Source of the DNA: Crocinitomix catalasitica ATCC 23190
GTDB lineage: Bacteria > Bacteroidota > Bacteroidia > Flavobacteriales_D > Crocinitomicaceae
Assembly: GCF_000621625.1 (NCBI RefSeq)
Contig: NZ_JHXV01000015.1
Coordinates: forward strand, 55,491 to 119,490
Reading direction: 5' to 3'
DNA length: 64,000 nucleotides
Shown here: in pieces, positions 34,074 to 41,531 of the stretch
Position numbering within the stretch: position 1 is the stretch's first letter
How the letters are laid out: each line of letters begins with the position of its first letter
Notes under the pieces: generated by a model
Told to the model about the DNA's origin: nothing
Seen by the model: the letters and a program-made list of their open reading frames with translations, nothing else
Database searches by the model: none
Position numbers and translations under genes: made by a program

Positions 34074-35122
34074 TGGTAATAGTTGTTGCTATAATATTCG
34101 TTGTTTATACGTTAGTTGTTTTTATATTGGTTGTAGGAGTTAAGCGTCTTCCTATGCTTGGAAAGCAAAAAGAGCATTATAAGTATACGGTTATTATTCC
34201 TTTTCATAATGAAGTTGATCGTATCGATGGTTTGATCAATAGTTTGAATCAATCAGATGATACCCAAGATTGCCAAATATTGTTTATTGACGATCATTCT
34301 ACAGATGGAACATCAGCTAAAATTGAAGAGAATCTATTGTATCCGTTCGCGATTATAAAGAATGAAGTTAAAAAAGGAAAAAAGCATTCTATCAGAATAG
34401 GTGTAACAGCAGCGAAACACAATTGCATTTTAACTTTAGATGCCGATATATCTTTTCAGCCGAATTTTCTAAATAGCATTGGTAAAATTCTACCAAAAGG
34501 AATGGTTGTTTTACCCGTTCAAACCTATTCAAAAGGATTAATCGGTCGTATGGCGGATATTGAATTTTCTTTTTTACAAGTTATAACTTTTGGCAGTCTT
34601 GGTTGGTCAAAACCATTGTTGTGCAATGGAGCAAATTTAATCTTTAATAAATCTGATTTTTTAACCTTGGATAAAGACCGAACAGATTATAATATTGCCT
34701 CAGGTGATGATATGTTTTTAATGAATCAATTTAAGTCGGCTAACAAAAGTATTAGTGGATCTTACGATTTAACAACGACAGTTTACACTGCAAATCCACA
34801 GCGTTTTATTCCGCTTCTAAAACAGAGAAGACGTTGGTTGGGTAAAATGAAGAATCTCCTGAGTTTCGACTTGTTTTTAGGAGGTTCGTTTCTTATCATT
34901 CTTCAGTTTGTATTCATCTTTTCATTCTTAAATGTTTTTACAGATAGTCTATTCTACTGGCTTATCGTTTTAAAAATTTTGACGGATTTATTTTTACTTT
35001 TTATAGGAAGGAATTTAAGTGTGAACGGATTATTATTGATTGTCTTGTTTCAATTTTGGTATCCCTTCTATCTAATTGCGATACTTTACCCTTTGAATCG
35101 TGAAAAAAGATGGATGTCGTAA
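34073..35122 (+). CDS. Glycosyltransferase family 2, membrane-bound
   Basis: 349 residues. One N-terminal helix (VAIIFVVYTLVVFILVVGV), a GT-A domain with YTVIIPFHNEVDRIDGLINS, FIDDHSTDGTS, metal-binding LTLDADISF, acceptor-site GDDMFLMNQF and QRRRWLGK, then two or more C-terminal helices (FLIILQFVFIFSFLNVF; LLLIVLFQFWYPFYLIAIL). The D,D,D,QxxRW-like layout is that of processive or polyprenyl-linked GT2 enzymes. Coupled to the flippase-like gene. Probably makes a cell-surface glycan or glycolipid; the sugar is unknown. Confidence 0.88.
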   Translation: MVIVVAIIFVVYTLVVFILVVGVKRLPMLGKQKEHYKYTVIIPFHNEVDRIDGLINSLNQSDDTQDCQILFIDDHSTDGTSAKIEENLLYPFAIIKNEVKKGKKHSIRIGVTAAKHNCILTLDADISFQPNFLNSIGKILPKGMVVLPVQTYSKGLIGRMADIEFSFLQVITFGSLGWSKPLLCNGANLIFNKSDFLTLDKDRTDYNIASGDDMFLMNQFKSANKSISGSYDLTTTVYTANPQRFIPLLKQRRRWLGKMKNLLSFDLFLGGSFLIILQFVFIFSFLNVFTDSLFYWLIVLKILTDLFLLFIGRNLSVNGLLLIVLFQFWYPFYLIAILYPLNREKRWMS

Positions 35123-35260
35123 GGAATCTACAACTCGTACGTTTAAACACATAATTATACTTAAATCGAAGTTTTATTTGAGCGTTTTAAAATTTGACGT
35201 CAAGAAAGAAACACTGGTTGAAGTGTTTGTCAATTTAATAAGAAGTTAGAACTACGTGCA

Positions 35261-35575
35261 ATGTTAAATGAAATAAAAGAATTACTTCAGTCGTCTGCGA
35301 ATAATGTAAGAATGAGTCAAGATGTTGATAGAGTCTTGAATGAAATGGAGACAATGAATGATGAATTTTTTCGAAGAATTACATTGAAATATCCAAAGTT
35401 AACGAGTAATGAAAAACAACTTTTAGGATTAATTCGAACGAAAACTAAAGCGAAGGATATAGCATCAATTAAAGGGATTACGACCAAATCATTAGAAATG
35501 AGTCGTTATCGACTTAAAAAGAAATTGCAATTGGGTTCAGAAACGAATTTGGATCAGTTTATAGAAGGATTCTAA
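35261..35575 (+). CDS. Short LuxR/GerE-like helix-turn-helix protein
   Basis: 104 residues. N-terminal helix (LNEIKELLQSSANNVRMSQD) followed by a C-terminal HTH: FFRRITLKYPKLTSNEKQLL, GLIRTKTKAKDIASIKGITT, KSLEMSRYRLKKKLQL. It closely resembles the DNA-binding tail of Bacteroidota TPR-HTH regulators but is free-standing, with no sensor domain. Its 3' end overlaps by 4 bp the convergent pseudouridine synthase gene. Confidence 0.75.
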   Translation: MLNEIKELLQSSANNVRMSQDVDRVLNEMETMNDEFFRRITLKYPKLTSNEKQLLGLIRTKTKAKDIASIKGITTKSLEMSRYRLKKKLQLGSETNLDQFIEGF

Positions 35576-36150
35576 ACATTCAGTTGGTCTACTTCTTCAA
35601 CTTGTCCAGCTTGAAAGTTAAAAATTGTAATCTTACCAATTCGAACTCTAACTAATCGCAATGTAGGGAAGCCAACTGCAGCGGTCATTTTTCTTACTTG
35701 TCTAAATTTACCTTCTCTCACAGTTATACTCGCCCAACTTGTTGGCCCATGACGTTCGTCTCTTATTTTTTTTGCACGTGTGGGTAGATCGGGAACATCA
35801 ATTTTTTTAGCCAAACAAGGTTTGGTCATATACTTACCAGAATCAATACTAATCTCAACACCCATCTCGAGCAATTCTAATGCCTCTGGATCGATTATTC
35901 CATCCAATTGGACATAGTATTCCTTCTCGTATTTCGAGCTTAAAATTCGATAGCTTTCTTTGCCGTTCGTTGTTAATAACAGTAAACCTTCAGAGTCTTG
36001 GTCTAATCGTCCAATGGACATAGTTCGTTCATCAAAAGGGTGCAGATCCCCGAGTTTTTTTTTATTCTTTCGGGTTGGTGAATTATCAATAAACTGACTT
36101 AAATATCCCCAAGGTTTAAAAATGATATAATGCTGATGTTTTTCGGTCAC
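35572..36150 (-). CDS. 23S rRNA pseudouridine synthase, RluE-like
   Basis: 192 residues. RsuA/RluB/E/F family without an N-terminal S4 domain, the RluE layout. Visible: YIIFKPWGYLSQF, catalytic SIGRLDQDSEGLLLLTTNGK (Asp in RLD), EKEYYVQLDG, SITVREGKFRQVRKMTAAVG and LRLVRVRIGKI. It would isomerise a uridine in 23S rRNA (U2457 in the E. coli RluE case); the exact target is inferred from family. yceI is 3 bp upstream on the same strand, so the two are likely co-transcribed. Confidence 0.9.
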   Translation of the reverse strand: MTEKHQHYIIFKPWGYLSQFIDNSPTRKNKKKLGDLHPFDERTMSIGRLDQDSEGLLLLTTNGKESYRILSSKYEKEYYVQLDGIIDPEALELLEMGVEISIDSGKYMTKPCLAKKIDVPDLPTRAKKIRDERHGPTSWASITVREGKFRQVRKMTAAVGFPTLRLVRVRIGKITIFNFQAGQVEEVDQLNV

Positions 36151-36153
36151 TAA

Positions 36154-36825
36154 TTATTTTTCTGTAGCGATAAGTTCACAATAAAAATTTAAAGTAACTA
36201 TGTCGCCCGTTCCAGAAACTGATTGCATACCATAAGCCGTTCTATCAAATACAACTTCACCTTCAAATGCTTGAAAGTTATTGTTGTTTTTATCTGTACC
36301 ACTTCCGATATGTTTAAAAGGTAAATCTATTGCGTTGGATTGCCCCATTAATGTCAGTTCACCTTTTGCAATATATCCTGTATCCGACAAAACGATTTGA
36401 TTAGAAGAGAAACTGATCGTTGGGTAATTAGGAATGTCAAAAAAGTCAGCTTCAGCAAGACTCTCATCACGCATGCTATTTCCAGTATTAATAGAGCTAG
36501 TTTGGATTTGGACATTTAACTTCGAAGTCAAATAATCTTCGCCAATTTCCAATGATATTTTAAAATCTTCAAAAGCACCAATTGTTTTCTTTAAACCTTC
36601 AACATGGAAGAGTATTTCGGCGTTTGAATTTTCACCGGCAACAACAACGTAATTACCACTTAAGTCTTTAAGTGTATTTACCCATGTTTCACCTTCAGCT
36701 ACTTCAGCTACGTCAACTGTTGACTTTTCAAGCTTACTATCATATTGACCACTGGTCATAAAATAAGCTGCAATTCCGCCTCCAATGGCTAAAATTACGA
36801 TTGCGATAATTATTTTTTTCTTCAT
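36154..36825 (-). CDS. YceI family protein
   Basis: 223 residues. N-terminal hydrophobic anchor or signal (KKKIIIAIVILAIGGGIAAYF), then the lipocalin-like YceI domain: FHVEGLKKTIGAFEDFKISL, ADFFDIPNYPTISFSSNQIV, GELTLMGQSNAIDLPFKHIG and GEVVFDRTAYGMQSVSGTGD. YceI proteins bind isoprenoid or fatty-acid-like lipids in the periplasm; function is not settled. A terminator hairpin lies 16 bp before its start on the same strand. Confidence 0.92.
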   Translation of the reverse strand: MKKKIIIAIVILAIGGGIAAYFMTSGQYDSKLEKSTVDVAEVAEGETWVNTLKDLSGNYVVVAGENSNAEILFHVEGLKKTIGAFEDFKISLEIGEDYLTSKLNVQIQTSSINTGNSMRDESLAEADFFDIPNYPTISFSSNQIVLSDTGYIAKGELTLMGQSNAIDLPFKHIGSGTDKNNNNFQAFEGEVVFDRTAYGMQSVSGTGDIVTLNFYCELIATEK

Positions 36826-36841
36826 ATAAGTTGTTGTTTAC

Positions 36842-36868
36842 AAAAAAGGGTATCCTAAAGAATACCCC
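36842..36868 (-). terminator. Intrinsic terminator upstream of yceI
   Basis: Stem GGGTAT/ATACCC followed on the reverse strand by TTTTTTG. It is the first good terminator after the DUF3127 gene and lies immediately before yceI. Confidence 0.7.
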
Positions 36869-36961
36869 AATTATTTTTGTCAATTCTACAATTGATTTTA
36901 TCCTTTTGTAGCTTGAATTATTTGCTTCCAATTGTTATATCGAAAACGATTTTTCTATTCA

Positions 36962-36995
36962 ATTAGAACGGTAAATCGTCATCACCTTCAGCAAC
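36962..36995. repeat. 34-bp duplicate of the DUF3127 gene 3' end, next to a palindrome
   Basis: Identical over 34 bp to 37064-37097, which encodes the last residues VAEGDDDLPF and stop of the DUF3127 protein. It is followed directly by the palindrome CTTCGACAAGCTCAG (36998-37012, inside CCCTTCGACAAGCTCAGGG). The duplicate is outside any gene. Confidence 0.9.
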
Positions 36996-37064
36996 CCTTC
37001 GACAAGCTCAGGGTAAACTTCTAATCGTTAGATTTAACAATAATCAATAATTAATACCTTTTGA

Positions 37065-37421
37065 TTAGAACGGTAAATCGTCATCACCTTCAGCAACGAA
37101 AGTTTCAGCATTGTCTACTGTTGTTGTTCCACCTGCAGCACCTAATGGTTCAATTTTCCACGCATCTAATGAATTGAAATATCTTACAACTCCGTCTTTA
37201 GGATTTGTCCATTCTCTACCTCTTAAAAAGAAAGTAACTTCTACGTTATCACCTTCTTTGAAATTATTTAACAAGTCAACTCTGTCTTGAACAGCTTGAA
37301 ACATTATTGTTTGCGCATATTGTCCAGAAGCATCTAATACTACAAACTCTCTCTTCCTAAATGAGTCAGAAATTTGCTGAACTTCACTTATCACTTTTAA
37401 TTCTCCTTTTAATGTGTACAT
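37065..37421 (-). CDS. DUF3127 OB-fold protein with SSB-like acidic tail
   Basis: 118 residues. The DUF3127 domain (EVQQISDSFRKREFVVLDAS, TIMFQAVQDRVDLLNNFKEG, EVTFFLRGREWTNPKDGVVR, YFNSLDAWKIEPL) is an OB-fold related to single-stranded-DNA-binding proteins. It ends DDDLPF, the same kind of tail that SSB proteins use to recruit repair enzymes (consensus DDDIPF). It may be a small ssDNA-binding or SSB-mimicking protein; experimental function is unknown to me. The flavin reductase gene is 10 bp upstream on the same strand. Confidence 0.85.
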   Translation of the reverse strand: MYTLKGELKVISEVQQISDSFRKREFVVLDASGQYAQTIMFQAVQDRVDLLNNFKEGDNVEVTFFLRGREWTNPKDGVVRYFNSLDAWKIEPLGAAGGTTTVDNAETFVAEGDDDLPF

Positions 37422-37431
37422 ATTGGTTTGT

Positions 37432-38325
37432 TTAGTTGTTAAAAGAAAGCAAGGTTTTCCAAGCCTCTTCTATTTTATTTTTATTTAATAATTCTTTTGC
37501 TCGTTTATGTAGTTCTTTTTCGAGCTTTTCCTGTTCATCCTCCAAAGAAACAAATAAATCACTTAATTCTATTAATTTATATTCATTAACCTCTGTTTCG
37601 TCAGGTAAATTTTCTATACCACCTAACTGTCCTAAATCGTTTCCGGTTAGAATATTTGAAGATTTAATGTCTGCAGGAATAGCATCAAAACCAATTCCAC
37701 AAGTGGTGATAGGTTTTGTAATTTCAAACATCGAATTTTGGTCAGCTCTACAATACCAATTTCCTCCCATTCTCGAAACTAAATCAATTTTATGTTGGTC
37801 AATTTTTCCGTTTTCATCTAAAACAGCTTCGTTGATATGAATTTTTTTAACCTCACAAATCACCAAATTTCCAGCACCACCATTTTGTCCTAATTCTACA
37901 ACTTCATTCACAACACATTCAAATTGTACTGGTGATTCTGCAACACGGAAAGGTCTAATCGTGTCTGAAGCTATTTTAGTAAATCCAGCTTTTTCAAATT
38001 CGTCAATTTCCGGTTCGTAAGGAGAACTAGCTAATGACATTTTTTGAACAATATCGAAATTGACTACATTAATAACAACTTCACCAATTTCTTTTACATT
38101 TTTATAGGTGTCTTTTGTTTCATTCGTCCGTCCACTTCTCGCTGGAGAAAAGATCATTATCGGAGGATTTGCACTAAAAACATTAAAAAAGCTAAAAGGT
38201 GCCAAATTTGGAATTCCTTTGCCATCAATTGTGCTCGCAAAAGCGATAGGTCGAGGGCCAACTGCCCCCAATAAATACCCATGTAAGACTGGTATTGATA
38301 ATTCACTAGGATCTAAACTTAACAT
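37432..38325 (-). CDS. Flavin reductase family protein (FMN-binding split barrel)
   Basis: 297 residues. Split-barrel flavin reductase domain about 1-205: LHGYLLGAVGPRPIAFASTI, NLAPFSFFNVFSANPPIMIF, TKDTYKNVKEIGEVVINVVN, FECVVNEVVELGQNGGAGNL and VSRMGGNWYCRADQNSMFEI. The ~90-residue C-terminal extension ends in a Lys/Glu helix (LEKELHKRAKELLNKNKIEE). Binds FMN; the redox substrate is unknown. First gene of a likely two-gene unit with DUF3127. Confidence 0.88.
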   Translation of the reverse strand: MLSLDPSELSIPVLHGYLLGAVGPRPIAFASTIDGKGIPNLAPFSFFNVFSANPPIMIFSPARSGRTNETKDTYKNVKEIGEVVINVVNFDIVQKMSLASSPYEPEIDEFEKAGFTKIASDTIRPFRVAESPVQFECVVNEVVELGQNGGAGNLVICEVKKIHINEAVLDENGKIDQHKIDLVSRMGGNWYCRADQNSMFEITKPITTCGIGFDAIPADIKSSNILTGNDLGQLGGIENLPDETEVNEYKLIELSDLFVSLEDEQEKLEKELHKRAKELLNKNKIEEAWKTLLSFNN

Positions 38326-38419
38326 ATCTGCAAAATTAATAATTATTAAGGGAACTTAAATTCTTTCTTGATAAATTAGATGACCAATTTGGTATTATTT
38401 TTTGAAACTTGAATGCGAA

Positions 38420-38449
38420 CTGTAACTTATTAGATCTAAAGCCGTCCTA
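38420..38449 (+). promoter_or_regulatory. Predicted ECF sigma autoregulatory promoter
   Basis: CTGTAAC (38420-38426), 16-bp spacer, CGTCCTA (38443-38449), 19 bp before the sigma gene start. An identical pair with the same spacing precedes the beta-barrel gene at 40038-40067. The AAC/CGTC pattern is characteristic of ECF promoters. Confidence 0.7.
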
Positions 38450-38467
38450 ACAATAACTTGGCCTTAA

Positions 38468-38956
38468 ATGACAAACGAAGAGTATAATATTTGTGTGGAT
38501 TTATATGCTGATAATATTTATCGGTTTGTATTGAAACATATCCGCAATATTGATGCGGCCAAAGATATTGTACAAGAAACTTTTACCAAAGTTTGGGTAA
38601 AACATGAGAAGGTTGATTATAGCAAAGCGAAGTCATATTTTTTTACTGCTGCTCACCATACGTTAATCGACCTGGTTAGAAAAGAGAAGTATAAAACTGA
38701 TATTGAAAGTCAAAATCTTCCGGTTGAAGATTTAGGAATGAAGAATATAGACTTAAAGGTGAAATTAGATCATGCATTGAACCAATTGAGTGACATTCAA
38801 AAATCTCTTGTTTTATTGAGAGATTATGAAGGTTATGGTTATGATGAGATTGGTGAGATCACAAATTTAAATGAAAGTCAAGTAAAGGTTTATATTTTTA
38901 GAGCCCGGAAAAAATTAAAGGATATTTTAGTTAGTGTTGAGGCAGTATTAGATTGA
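38468..38956 (+). CDS. RNA polymerase sigma factor, ECF subfamily
   Basis: 162 residues. Region 2: NICVDLYADNIYRFVLKHIR, NIDAAKDIVQETFTKVWVKH and KAKSYFFTAAHHTLIDLVRK. Region 4: LNQLSDIQKSLVLLRDYEGY, GYDEIGEITNLNESQVKVYI and FRARKKLKDIL. It redirects RNA polymerase to a small regulon, probably for envelope stress. The next gene, 4 bp downstream, encodes a membrane-anchored protein of anti-sigma type. The matching promoter motif upstream implies autoregulation. Confidence 0.95.
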   Translation: MTNEEYNICVDLYADNIYRFVLKHIRNIDAAKDIVQETFTKVWVKHEKVDYSKAKSYFFTAAHHTLIDLVRKEKYKTDIESQNLPVEDLGMKNIDLKVKLDHALNQLSDIQKSLVLLRDYEGYGYDEIGEITNLNESQVKVYIFRARKKLKDILVSVEAVLD

Positions 38957-38960
38957 TAAA

Positions 38961-40037
38961 ATGGAAAAGATTAATATAAATAATTATGAATCATTTTTTC
39001 TTGATTTCTTAGAGGGAAATCTGGGAGATGCCGAGGTGGTTGAGTTGAATAAATTTTTGGATCGTCATCCTAATCTTGCTCAAGAGCTTGATATAAACAT
39101 GAATGATTTAGCATTAGTTGCGGATGAAACAATTTACGATGCTAAGAATGAATTGAAAGTAAATGATGACCATTTATTAATTACAGCAGGTACTGTTGAT
39201 GATATAATGGTAACGAGTATAGAAAAGCAATTGTCTGCAAATCAACAAAAGCACCTAATCGCTTATATAGAAAAGCATAATTTACATAAATTATATGCTA
39301 ACTATCAATCTACAATTCTAGTTGCTGATCAAACTATTGTTCATCCTAATAAAAAGGTATTAAAACAGAACGATGCGCCTGTAATTCCTCTTTTTACTAA
39401 AATAGTTGCTGCAGCTGCAGTTGTTATGATTTTAATTTCATTCGGTTTGAATGGCAATTCACCAAATAGAAAATATGCTTCTCGTTCGTTGCCTTTATAT
39501 GAGGACATAATGAATGTAGAGGAAGAGATTATTGTTTCACCAAATGATTTGGTTTCTACACAAGTTGAAGTTAACGAAAATATTGAATCTAATTCTGTAA
39601 ATAATTCAACGGACAGTGACCTAATAGCTTCATCTGCAGGTATTGTTAATATTCTTAATTCAGAAGATAGCAAAGATTTGAGAGGTTCAAAAACAACAAA
39701 AGCGATTAAGAGAAGAAATATTGATAAAGTTCAATTTTCCCCAAAAAAGTTAAAATCAATAAAGCGTACAGATAATAATGAAATGCCTGTTTTAATTGCG
39801 ATGTCTACCCCCGAAAAACTAAATGAACAAGATAGGATTGCAACTGAAGATAGCAAAAATGACATGGCTGTTTTACTCCAATCAGAACAACCTTTTAAAT
39901 TAATCACAAATGCTGCTGGAAATGCAATAAATAGACCTGTAGTTTTTGAACGTGATAAAATAAAGAACTCTACTAGTTATGTGGCTTACCGATTTAAATT
40001 GGGTAGTTTTGAATTTGAAAGAAAAAAATCTAAATAG
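38961..40037 (+). CDS. Putative membrane-anchored anti-sigma factor
   Basis: 358 residues. N-terminal cytoplasmic region (1-~145), one transmembrane helix at about 147-163 (KIVAAAAVVMILISFGL), then a ~195-residue Ser/Asn/Glu-rich periplasmic part. The N-terminal region contains a two-fold internal repeat: LNKFLDRHPNLAQEL ... LVADETIYDAKNELK (~29-66) and LIAYIEKHNLHKLY ... LVADQTIVHPNKKVLK (~99-135). It starts YESFFLDFLEGNL, like Bacteroidota anti-sigma factors. Position 4 bp after the sigma gene and topology support the role; no classic ZAS zinc motif is seen. Confidence 0.7.
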   Translation: MEKININNYESFFLDFLEGNLGDAEVVELNKFLDRHPNLAQELDINMNDLALVADETIYDAKNELKVNDDHLLITAGTVDDIMVTSIEKQLSANQQKHLIAYIEKHNLHKLYANYQSTILVADQTIVHPNKKVLKQNDAPVIPLFTKIVAAAAVVMILISFGLNGNSPNRKYASRSLPLYEDIMNVEEEIIVSPNDLVSTQVEVNENIESNSVNNSTDSDLIASSAGIVNILNSEDSKDLRGSKTTKAIKRRNIDKVQFSPKKLKSIKRTDNNEMPVLIAMSTPEKLNEQDRIATEDSKNDMAVLLQSEQPFKLITNAAGNAINRPVVFERDKIKNSTSYVAYRFKLGSFEFERKKSK

Positions 40038-40067
40038 CTGTAACATTCCCTTTAAAGTAACGTCCTA
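40038..40067 (+). promoter_or_regulatory. Second ECF sigma-type promoter, before beta-barrel gene
   Basis: CTGTAAC (40038-40044), 16-bp spacer, CGTCCTA (40061-40067), starting at the base after the anti-sigma stop codon and 37 bp before the next start. Both half-sites and spacer length are identical to the sigma gene promoter. Confidence 0.7.
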
Positions 40068-40104
40068 TTATAAATACTGAAAGAATAAATTAATAATTAT
40101 AATC

Positions 40105-40926
40105 ATGAAAAATATATTCCTATTTTGTTTTTGTTTAGTGAGTTCATTCTCATTAATCGCCCAAGAAAAAAGTGATACAACAAGGTTTAAAATTGGTAGA
40201 CACGAATTCATTATTGTTGAAAGTGATACTATTGAAGTAAGCGGAGATGACGACGACGGTAGTATTCATGTTGGTCATAAAATGGGAGATAAGAATGCAT
40301 TAACTTATTGGTCAGGTTTTGAGATCGGTGTCAATGTTCCAATGAATGGTGATTTCCAGAATTCCTTTAGTGGACACCATTTACAGACTGATCCAGGAAA
40401 CTCTTTTGTTTTTAGTTTTAATTTATTAGAACAACGGATTAAAATAATAGGTGATTATTTTGGTATCGTAACTGGAATTGGGTTCACGAATAGTCGTTAT
40501 GGTTTTAAGGATGCTTATACTACGTTAAATACTGTTGGTGATACAACTTTTGGCGTGTTGGATTCGACTTATTTTAGAGGCTTCACAAAAAATCAATTGC
40601 GTGTGAATACTTTTAATATTCCAATTCTTTTCCAAATTAATACATCTAAATATCACGAAAATAATTTCCATGTAGCTTTTGGTGTAATTGGTGGTTTAAA
40701 AATGGGTGCGAACGTAAAATACAAATACGAAGTGCCAGGCGGAAAAGAATCTAAAACTAAAGAAAAAGGAGACTATAATTTAAATGCATTTCAACTGACC
40801 GGTACTGTTCGAATTGGATATAAGGACTTTGGTCTCTTCGCGAATTATAATGTGTTATCCCTTTATGATGATGGAGCGTCTGAATTGGCTTACCCGTTCA
40901 GTTTTGGAGCTTCATTCCACTTTTAA
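40105..40926 (+). CDS. Outer membrane beta-barrel protein, probable ECF sigma target
   Basis: 273 residues. Signal peptide (IFLFCFCLVSSFSLIAQ), then amphipathic strand pattern (YWSGFEIGVNVPMNGDFQNS; FVFSFNLLEQRIKIIGDYFG; NTFNIPILFQINTSKYH; VAFGVIGGLKMGANVKYKYE; GTVRIGYKDFGLFANYNVLS) and a terminal aromatic residue (FSFGASFHF), as expected for a PorT-like or OmpW-sized barrel. Together with the sigma and anti-sigma genes it forms a three-gene locus, but its own ECF-type promoter suggests it is the main target. Function unknown. Confidence 0.8.
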   Translation: MKNIFLFCFCLVSSFSLIAQEKSDTTRFKIGRHEFIIVESDTIEVSGDDDDGSIHVGHKMGDKNALTYWSGFEIGVNVPMNGDFQNSFSGHHLQTDPGNSFVFSFNLLEQRIKIIGDYFGIVTGIGFTNSRYGFKDAYTTLNTVGDTTFGVLDSTYFRGFTKNQLRVNTFNIPILFQINTSKYHENNFHVAFGVIGGLKMGANVKYKYEVPGGKESKTKEKGDYNLNAFQLTGTVRIGYKDFGLFANYNVLSLYDDGASELAYPFSFGASFHF

Positions 40927-41033
40927 AACATTGGTTTTACTTAATTTACGTTTAACAGATTTTAACAGAATACTTTAATTCTTTAACGATTGGTTAACAT
41001 ATTTAACTGTCAAAACTCACCATCTTTGTTGCA

Positions 41034-41089
41034 GTTAAGAACAGTGGTGGTAAACGTATCAGGCTTTCTTATCTTTAACTATTTTTCAT
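41034..41089. repeat. 56-bp block, first (divergent) copy
   Basis: Shares GGTAAACGTATCAGGCTTTC and the rest of the block with 41233-41288 and 41674-41729; differs mainly in the first 17 bp. The later copies form a small hairpin (ATCGTT/AACGAT or AGCGAT) that this copy does not. Confidence 0.85.
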
Positions 41090-41090
41090 T

Positions 41091-41358
41091 AAGTAAGCGT
41101 AAGTAAAATAGTAGATTTTTTTCATAATTCCCGGTCATTATGCCAAATGATCGGGATTTTTTTGTTTAAAAGTATTGAGATTTACTTAAAACAAATCTAT
41201 TGTTAAATTTGATTTCCGCCTTCTTTATTATCGTTAAGAATAGCGATGGTAAACGTATCAGGCTTTCTTATCTTTAACTATTTTTCATAATCTGAAAATG
41301 ACTATTTCAATCGCGCATAGTAAAGAAGAAGTTTTCTTAAGCAAGGCATGGTTTTGAA
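41091..41358. repeat. 268-bp direct repeat, copy 1
   Basis: By my alignment 266 of 268 positions match 41532-41799. It contains a terminator-like hairpin at its start, a perfect -7 element TAAATTTG (41204-41211) and the 56-bp block at 41233-41288. No coding potential; the sequence between the copies differs. Confidence 0.92.
41130..41163 (+). terminator. Intrinsic terminator inside repeat copy 1
   Basis: Ten-bp stem CCCGGTCATT/AATGATCGGG (one G-T pair), 6-nt loop, followed by a T-run. No gene directly precedes it, so it probably ends a non-coding transcript or read-through from 40926. Confidence 0.75.
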
Positions 41359-41420
41359 GGATTATTACTAATTCGAAAAATCATAACGCTGCGTAAGATA
41401 ATTTCTATTTATCCGGAGGA

Positions 41421-41497
41421 AAGCCATTAATTCATTGATAATTATTTTATAGAAGTTGTAAATCTCTAATTTGTTTATTATTACTTATTAATGGCTT
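41421..41497. repeat. Long-loop inverted repeat between the two direct repeats
   Basis: AAGCCATTAAT (41421-41431) and ATTAATGGCTT (41487-41497) are perfectly complementary over 11 bp with a 55-nt A/T-rich loop. Confidence 0.7.
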
Positions 41498-41531
41498 CTA
41501 TGTAGAATTGTAATAGCCAATTTCAGGTTAA

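Larger units (their letters stand above)
41000..41163 (+). ncRNA. Candidate small RNA ending in intrinsic terminator
   Basis: Within the 973-bp gene-free stretch 40927-41899. A conserved 56-bp block (41034-41089, found three times in the region) leads directly into an A/T linker and a strong hairpin terminator at 41130-41163. The 5' end is a guess; the basis is repeated conserved sequence followed by a terminator, with no plausible ORF. Confidence 0.25.

Noticed and set aside
37436..38359. Rightward frames opposite the flavin reductase
   Set aside because: Shadows of a well-supported gene on the other strand.
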